Source: Eublepharis macularius (lineage: Eukaryota; Chordata; Lepidosauria; Squamata; Eublepharidae). Taken from it: a DNA stretch of 64,000 nucleotides. Of the stretch, positions 58,480 through 64,000 are shown piece by piece. Position numbers and translations under genes: made by a program. The stretch covers positions 14,094,001-14,158,000 of the forward strand of contig NC_072801.1 in NCBI RefSeq assembly GCF_028583425.1, read 5' to 3'. Under the pieces are notes generated by a model. That model was not told the origin of the DNA and searched no databases. It saw only the letters and a list, made by a program, of their open reading frames with translations. The first letter of the stretch is position 1; every line of letters starts with the position of its first letter.

Positions 58480-58696
58480 TAGGGTTGCCAGGTCCAAGTT
58501 GGAAGATTCCTGGAGATCTAGGGGGAGAAACCTGGAGAAAGGGGGGTTTGGGGAGGGAAAGGACCTTGGCATGGCATAATTCCATAGAGTCCACCCCCCA
58601 AAGTAGCCGTTTTCTCCAGGTGAGTTGCTCTGTGGCCTGGAGACCAGTTGTAATTCCAGGAGATCTCCAGCCACTACCTGGAGGCTGGCAACCCTA
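58480..58696. mobile_element. hAT-type MITE, family B, copy 2 with clean duplication
   Basis: Ends TAGGGTTGCCAG and CTGGCAACCCTA fit the hAT start rule (T/C-A-G-N-G). The 8-bp duplication GATGGAGC is perfect at 58472-58479 and 58697-58704. Non-coding. This copy assigns the family. Confidence 0.85.
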
Positions 58697-58704
58697 GATG
58701 GAGC

Positions 58705-59484
58705 CCACAAGGTACTGTCTTGCCAAGAGCCCTGGATTTAGCCCTGTGGGATGCATGATTCTGCCCTAAGAGTTTGTGGATCCCTGTTGTTCCACATGGG
58801 TTTGGATGGCAAGAAAGGAAAAGCCTCCCAAGGATTTGATTTGAAACAAGGGGCACCTCTCAGTTGAAAACAGCTTGTGGTCCAAAAGGTTTGCTTGGGT
58901 TTGGATTCTGAAAAGAGATTCAAATCAAACCCAAATGTCCTAATACTCGGGTTCAGTGCAGCAGGGAGCGTTTTTCACACATGTCCACAGTATGACCCTG
59001 TGATAGTGCAGTGTTTAAGAATAATTATGTATCATCCGAGTTGCTGATTGCTGGCTGGCATGAGCAAATGTAAGGCAGGGGGAGGGCTTCATTGTTGGGA
59101 GTTAACACATCCTGTGATATCTGTTCCATTGAAGTCACGTCAGTTGTCACGTGAAGGTCAGCGAGGTGGGGAGTGCCGTTTGCGCCAAGGAGAAGTTGCT
59201 GACTGGAAGTTCTGAAACTGAATGTAGACTCTGATATAGCATTTTATTTATCCATCTGAAAGAAATATATCTTGAACCTGCTGTACCGGGCAGCTTGCAA
59301 CATTTTAGTTAGATAATAAAAAACAAGAAGCAGCTGTTTAAAGCAGCAGCGTAAATCCTTGAATCACAATACAGACAATAAAAAAGCCGCTATAAAACCC
59401 TCCCTGTGCCTTTTTTCTGATTTTAAAAAAATGTACACAATACCTTTAACACAGCCAAGATCAGCCCTAGGCACAACTGGCAAT
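58705..59484. other. Intergenic stretch, unnamed
   Basis: No gene seen. Some A/T-rich sequence near 59,230-59,430 looks like worn repeat but I cannot name it. Confidence 0.3.
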
Positions 59485-59640
59485 ATTTTGCGCAAGTGGC
59501 TAGAGTATTGGACTAGGCCTGGGAGAGAACTGAGTTCAAATTCCTGCTTACCACCACACTCACTGAATCTTGGGCCGTTCATACTTTCTCTCAGCCTAGC
59601 CTACCTCACAGGGTTGTCGTGTGTATATAACAGAGGAGTG
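59485..59640 (+). repeat. tRNA-derived SINE, worn
   Basis: GTGGCTAGAGTATTGGACTA, then GAGTTCAAATTCCTGC (box B), then CCTACCTCACAGGGTTGTCG; plus-strand member of the 38,010 family. Confidence 0.6.
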
Positions 59641-59762
59641 GGAATACTATTTAAATCATGTCCTTAGAGTATGTCTGTCCTGCCCCTCCAGAATCTACTT
59701 CAGGATGCTTTCCTTCTACCCTGATTCCATGAAGGAAGGGTGAGATTTATTTGTATATGCAC

Positions 59763-59970
59763 AATTACAGTTGCCAGCCTCCAGGTGGTAGCAGGAGATC
59801 TCCCAGAATTGATCTCCAGGCTACAGAGAACAGTTCCCTTGGAGAAAATGGCTGCTTTGGAGGGTGGAATCTGTGGCATTATACCACACCTGGGGACCCT
59901 CCTCTGCCCTATTTAGGCCCCACCTCAAAATCTCCAGGAATTTCCCAACCAGGAGCTGGCAACCCAAGCA
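59763..59970. mobile_element. hAT-type MITE, family B, copy 3
   Basis: GTTGCCAGCCTCCAGGTGGT at the left and GGAGCTGGCAACCC at the right, with the shared body. No clear flanking duplication. Confidence 0.68.
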
Positions 59971-59984
59971 CATATATGTATTAT

Positions 59985-60205
59985 GTGGTGATGGGGAGTG
60001 CCCTCAAGTCATAGCTGACTTACAGTTACCCCTGGTGGGGTTTTCATGGCAAGAGACTAAGAGAGGTGGTTTGCCAGTGCCTCCCTCTGCAACTCTGGTC
60101 TTCACTGGAGGCCTCCCATCCAATTACTAACCAAGGCTGACCGTAGCTTCTGAGACCGGACGAGATCAGGCTCATCTCGGCTATCCAGGTCAGGCCATAT
60201 ATGTA
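59985..60205 (-). repeat. 5S-rRNA-derived SINE
   Basis: The complement contains GACGAGATGAGC-type then GTTAGTAATTGGATGGGAGG, matching the 3' half of 5S rRNA (GGTTAGTACTTGGATGGGAG), and the pol III internal region (GAGATC...CTACGG...). The other half, GAGTGCCCTCAAGTCATAGC then ACCCCTGGTGGGG on +, resembles the Bov-B LINE 3' end, as described for 5S-Sauria SINEs. Confidence 0.75.
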
Positions 60206-60228
60206 CTTTAGGCATGTATATATTTAAA

Positions 60229-60353
60229 AAACTACATATCCCATAAGGCACTGCGGGCATCTCGAGTAACAGGAACTGCAATTCCCAGAGAGCTCTGCGC
60301 TGAACCGTGTGCGCAGGCGTAGAGCGCTCGGAGCGAAGTCCTGCGTTGGCCAG
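60229..60353 (+). promoter_or_regulatory. DECR2: DECR2 promoter and 5' non-coding exon
   Basis: ACTACATATCCCATAAGGC with ACTGCG (60231-60255) and AACTGCAATTCCCAGAGAGC with TCTGCGC (60275-60300) are both close to the ZNF143 site (ACTACAATTCCCAGAATGC). GTGCGCAGGCGTAG (60309-60322) is NRF1-like. A splice donor, CAG before GTGAGT, at 60353/60354 ends a likely non-coding exon 1. The transcription start is not determined. Confidence 0.6.
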
Positions 60354-61584
60354 GTGAGTGGTTTACCTGCGGCGAGTTCGAAGAGCCGAATTTAGGGGGC
60401 TGGAGGGGGGGTATTGCTAGGTGGGGTGCTGAAACCCAGGAGGAGGGGAGAGAAGCTTTGCCAGGCCCGAAAAGAGGGGGACCAAGTTGTCTTAGTGGCG
60501 CCCCTCAATTGAGGGGCTGCTTTGCACATGGAGTGGTGACAAAGGACGGTTCGCTGCCCCCGAGGGAACGGAGCGGGACGAGTGGGGGGTCCGCGCGGGG
60601 ACACGTGCGTAAAACTTGCCAGGGCTTCTTCAAGAGAGGGCAGGATTTTCATTTTTTTAAAAAAACGAATTAAAGGTATTTTAAATGCATGTGGATGTGA
60701 TGTTAAATACATTTAACTGAAAGTATTTAAAAATAAGTCAGGAAAACGCCTTTCTCCAACCAAGGAGCAGGTCGGGCTTGCTTCTGGGGAATCAAGTGCC
60801 AGGCTCTGAAACTGGCATTGCCAGTCTCTTCCTGAGAAATTCCTCCCCTGCCCCTCGGAGATGAGATTGGGGGGCGGGGATCTGTTCTGCACACCTGGAC
60901 TCTGTTCCCTTTTCTTTAAAAGCCTCCTTCATTTCCAGCTGGCCTTGCTGTGAGTTCTGCAGAAGGGAAAATAGAAGCAAACGCTATATTAGCCCCTGCA
61001 TTTTGCATTACTCTCCCATTGTTCCTTAATCTTCCTGTATAAGCTTGGCAGGAAAAAAGCATGTGGTAGGTGCCCCTCTCTGACAGACTTGGGCCTGGAG
61101 GGCACCGCTCCCTCCTTCTCTCCACCCCCTGACAAGCTTCTGATTGACAGAATTCCAACAAGCGTTCCAGCAAACCTTGACAGATTTTTCCCTTTGACCT
61201 TTTACAAACATGATTTGCCAATTCCTTCTCAGTGCTCTTCCTAGGCGTTGCAAACACCTATGGCCTGTTCCTGCATGCTCAAAAATTTTTTCTTTGCAAT
61301 ATTGCTCTCTGCTGCAACCTGGGATCCAGAAACAGGTTACAAAATATGTCTTCGTCACATTTTATCTCCCCCTGCTGAACAACACCCCCTACAACACACA
61401 CAAAATTTTAAAGCATTTAGTTGGTTTTGAGATATAAACCACCAAAGCTTCCCAGGTGTTTGCAGGTGGCAGTCAAGCTTACTTTCTAATATTTTGTGTT
61501 AAACATGCATAAAATCTGACTCCCTCCGTTTTTTCCCCTAAAGTGCTCCATTTTTCTCTCCTTGTTTTATTTGGTGGGAGGAAT

Positions 61585-61808
61585 TTTATTTATTTATTTG
61601 CTTCATTTATACTCCCACCTTTCTTTCAGTGGGGACCCCAAAGTGATTTACAGCATCCTCCCCTTCTCTCTTTTATATGTACAACGACCCTGTCGGGTGG
61701 GTTAGGTTGAGCTCCTGTGACTGGTCCAAGGTCATCCTGCAAGCCTCGGTGGCAGAGTGATTCGAACCTGGGTCCTCCAGACTCTAAGCCAACCAGTACA
61801 CCATGTTG
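61585..61808 (-). repeat. tRNA-derived SINE
   Basis: On + it starts TTTATTTATTTGCTTCATTT, then ACGACCCTGTCGGGTGGGTT and GAGTGATTCGAACCTGGG (box B in complement), ending near the box-A side at 61,808. Family of 38,010. Confidence 0.72.
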
Positions 61809-62028
61809 ACTTGCACTAGGCGAGGGGAGGGGGGAGTGCAAGGGAAACCAAGAGATTTTTTCCAGCGCGTGTTCTGTTTTGGCCGTGAAATGGCTTTCTT
61901 CGCATCTTGCTTTCCTCTCTGGAAGCTGATCCAGTGGTCTGTAAGTGCAGCTAACTGGTGATAGGGGTGGCCACAGCCGAAAGGTGGCTAGGGTGAACAT
62001 TTGTGCCTTGTTTTCTGCAGACCCCTCC

Positions 62029-63894
62029 ATGGATCCGGTCAAGTCCCCACAAGGCTCTGCTTGTGAGCCACCTCCTGACGTGGACACCGATGACTGTCTC
62101 CAGGACTATTCCTATCTTTACAGCCCAGACATCCTCAAGTGAGTGTGGCCCAAGATTGCTCTAACATGGGTAAAAAAATTGCCACGAATCTCTTAAAGGG
62201 ATGAACTCCTTCATTTGACTTTTTAAGTTAGGCTCTGTTCCAGTGCTAGAGATGTGAAGACCTGGTAAAATTGGAGAGGAAAAAAACCCCTTTCCTCTCT
62301 TATTTCCTGAGGGCTTTTTCCTTAATGGCTTCCCAACCAAATGAACCTCACAAGGTTGTTGGGCTAAGCCATCTCACAATACAGATGTGGCCAGCATAGA
62401 GTTGAAGCGTATTAACCACTCTGCCTGAGATTTCAGAGCGGTTTACAGTTCAGCTTGCTGCCACAAGAACCTTTTGATCTTCCCACAGGTGGGGCAAGCA
62501 TTGCTAAGGCAGACTTGCCATTCCCTTCTTGATGTCGTAATGTCATTTCTGAATGCACACCGTAAAAGGTCCTGTACAGATTGTATATTTGCATAATATG
62601 AAAATGTCCTTCCTCCTCTTTTCCAGGGGCAAAGTGGCGTTCGTCACTGGAGGCGGCTCTGGGATCGGATTCCGCATCACAGAGATCCTGATGAGGTCTG
62701 GGAATTTCTCTCCACAGACTTTGGAGTGGGAATATCTGGATTCTGTTTATTGCAGTGGGTTTGGGGACCTGGCTGTGTTCCTTCTCTTCTTTTCCAAAGA
62801 CTGACCAGCTATGAACCTATTCTTGGAAAAGAACCATTTATCTCCTCTTATATGTGCATTGCCATAAAGGGCAGCCTTCGATGGACCGTGAATTTGCTAG
62901 CTTTCATGTTCTAGAGCTGTCTGGGCTGACGGCTTTCTAGCAGGTGCAGAGGTTGCTCTTTGACCCCACAGGCAGCAACCAGAGCATTTCAAGGCAGGAT
63001 CCCTCCTTTGTGCTCTAGCATACAACCTATTTCCTCCCCCCCACCCCACAACCTTCAGCATCTTGTGGGAAACATTCCTGTAGCAATCAATCTAATCTAC
63101 AAAACTTGTCCATGGTTTTATAACCTCTGTTCTCAAGCTTCACGTTCCAGAGAAAGAGCTGCGTTAATCTCTGGCAAACAAAACCAATGGGAGTCTTGCA
63201 GCAGCTTAAACAATAAATACAGTTTTTATGCTAGGGTATCCTTTTGTGGAGTAGAGGCTGCCTGGTTGGTATCTGATGGAGGAAGTTCTAGTCCACCAGA
63301 GCATACGCTAGAAGAAGAAAATTCTAAATTTCTATTCAGCATATGCTTTTTGGCTGCCCATATAATAAGGAAGCACATGATGAAATGATTTATACCGTTA
63401 TTAGGTAAAATTTCTGGTCTTGCTGAAAAAGCTAGACTTGATTACCGTCTGTCGGATGAGAATGCCAAGATGACCTATCAAGTAGACAGATATTGTTTGG
63501 TGATATTCAGGTCTCGGAAATCATATTGTACTGTAACTAGATCTTAACTCCAAATCATTTTATTTGTTCTCTTCTATGCTTCAAACTTTCTTTTTAGTGC
63601 AACGGTGTTACAGGGTTGGTCAAATGATCATAAATAAAGAAATGAATGAATTTCTGCTTTTCTAGGTGTGCCTTAAGCAATGTTTTTTTTTCCAAGTGGC
63701 ACATTCTAGATATCTGGAAAAGACCTCTTCTGTAACTTAAGTGGCAAACACATATCCCATTTGGGTGGAAAGTTTGTGTGTGATTCGAGTCCTGTGTGTT
63801 CCTACATCCCCTGCGGCTTGTGAGATTTTTTAATTTTTGCAGGCATGGCTGCCAGACCGTCATTGCAAGCAGGAACCTGCAGAAACTGACAGAG
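62029..63894 (+). CDS. DECR2: Peroxisomal 2,4-dienoyl-CoA reductase, first three coding exons
   Basis: DECR2 is an NADPH-dependent short-chain dehydrogenase that reduces 2,4-dienoyl-CoA during peroxisomal beta-oxidation of polyunsaturated fatty acids. Coding exons: 62029-62138 (the exon starts at 62021), 62627-62695, 63843-63894; frame continues past the window. Seen: PPPDVDTDDCLQDYSYLYSP, then KVAFVTGGGSGIGFRITEIL, which carries the TGGGSGIG nucleotide-binding motif of the Rossmann fold, then HGCQTVIASRNLQKLTE. 77 residues of about 290 are visible; the catalytic and C-terminal peroxisome-targeting parts lie outside. The start ATG has a good context (CCTCCATGG). The donor at 62695 is GTCTGG, weaker than usual. 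NME4 and DECR2 are also neighbours in human. Confidence 0.93.
62140..63842 (+). other. DECR2 introns
   Basis: 62139-62626 and 62696-63842. Near 63,140-63,320 a stretch resembles a heavily worn Penelope tail (CTGATGGAGGAAGTTCTAG on +). Nothing else named. Confidence 0.3.
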
Positions 63895-63917
63895 GTGAGT
63901 GGGCGAGAGATTGTGAG

Positions 63918-64000
63918 ATCTTTTTAAATAAGAGTTTATCGAACAATACAACAGTAGAGGATATGTTCCAAACAATGCACAACAACCGATAAACAATCTG
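63918..64000 (-). repeat. L1-type tail, start of a copy cut by the window end
   Basis: TTTTTAAATAAGAGTTTATC then GAACAATACAACAGTAGAGG resembles the A/T-rich L1 tail at 33,838 and the insert at 55,247. Confidence 0.4.

Noticed and set aside
60090-60180. Possible 5S rRNA gene
   Set aside because: Only part of 5S is matched, with many differences, and it is fused to a LINE-like tail; it is a SINE.
1-64000. CRISPR array, operon, or other prokaryotic system
   Set aside because: No regularly spaced repeats; the genes are split by GT-AG introns and the repeats are vertebrate.

Overview
This window is vertebrate nuclear DNA, most likely from a squamate reptile (lizard or snake). The repeats say so: a Bov-B LINE, a 5S-rRNA-derived SINE with a Bov-B-like part, several tRNA-derived SINE families, CR1, L2 and L1 fragments, Penelope-like elements, hAT-type MITEs and a DIRS retrotransposon. 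I cannot name the genus from sequence alone.

Three host genes lie on the + strand. XPO6 (exportin-6) fills positions 1 to about 31,310: 22 coding exons are visible, covering all but roughly the first 47 residues, and its stop codon is at 30,718-30,720. NME4 (mitochondrial nucleoside diphosphate kinase) runs from 37,551 to 54,773 in five coding exons. DECR2 (peroxisomal 2,4-dienoyl-CoA reductase) starts near 60,250 and leaves the window after its third coding exon. Every exon-intron join called here keeps the reading frame. The genes are independent housekeeping genes, not a joint pathway.

About 4% of the window is coding; recognisable mobile DNA makes up much of the rest. XPO6 intron 9 (9,507-17,414) holds a whole-looking 6.1 kb DIRS element with unequal inverted ends, an internal region complementary to both ends, and open gag-like, RT/RNase H and tyrosine-recombinase frames. 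XPO6 intron 12 holds the 3' part of a Penelope-like element with a readable GIY-YIG endonuclease segment and a hammerhead-ribozyme core. Intron 7 holds a perfect 103-bp inverted repeat made of another Penelope tail. NME4 intron 1 holds a Bov-B remnant and an EIF5A retrocopy with a 17-bp target duplication. NME4 intron 2 holds an L2 LINE split by an LTR-like insertion and a CR1 tail.

The gap between XPO6 and NME4 carries CR1, L1 and hAT-MITE copies. The gap between NME4 and DECR2 carries SINEs (one interrupted by a dated L1 insertion), a CR1 tail, Penelope fold-backs, two MITEs and the 5S-derived SINE. NME4 starts in a CpG-rich block. The DECR2 start region carries two ZNF143-like sites and an NRF1-like site. 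Family names rest on remembered motifs; no database search was run.
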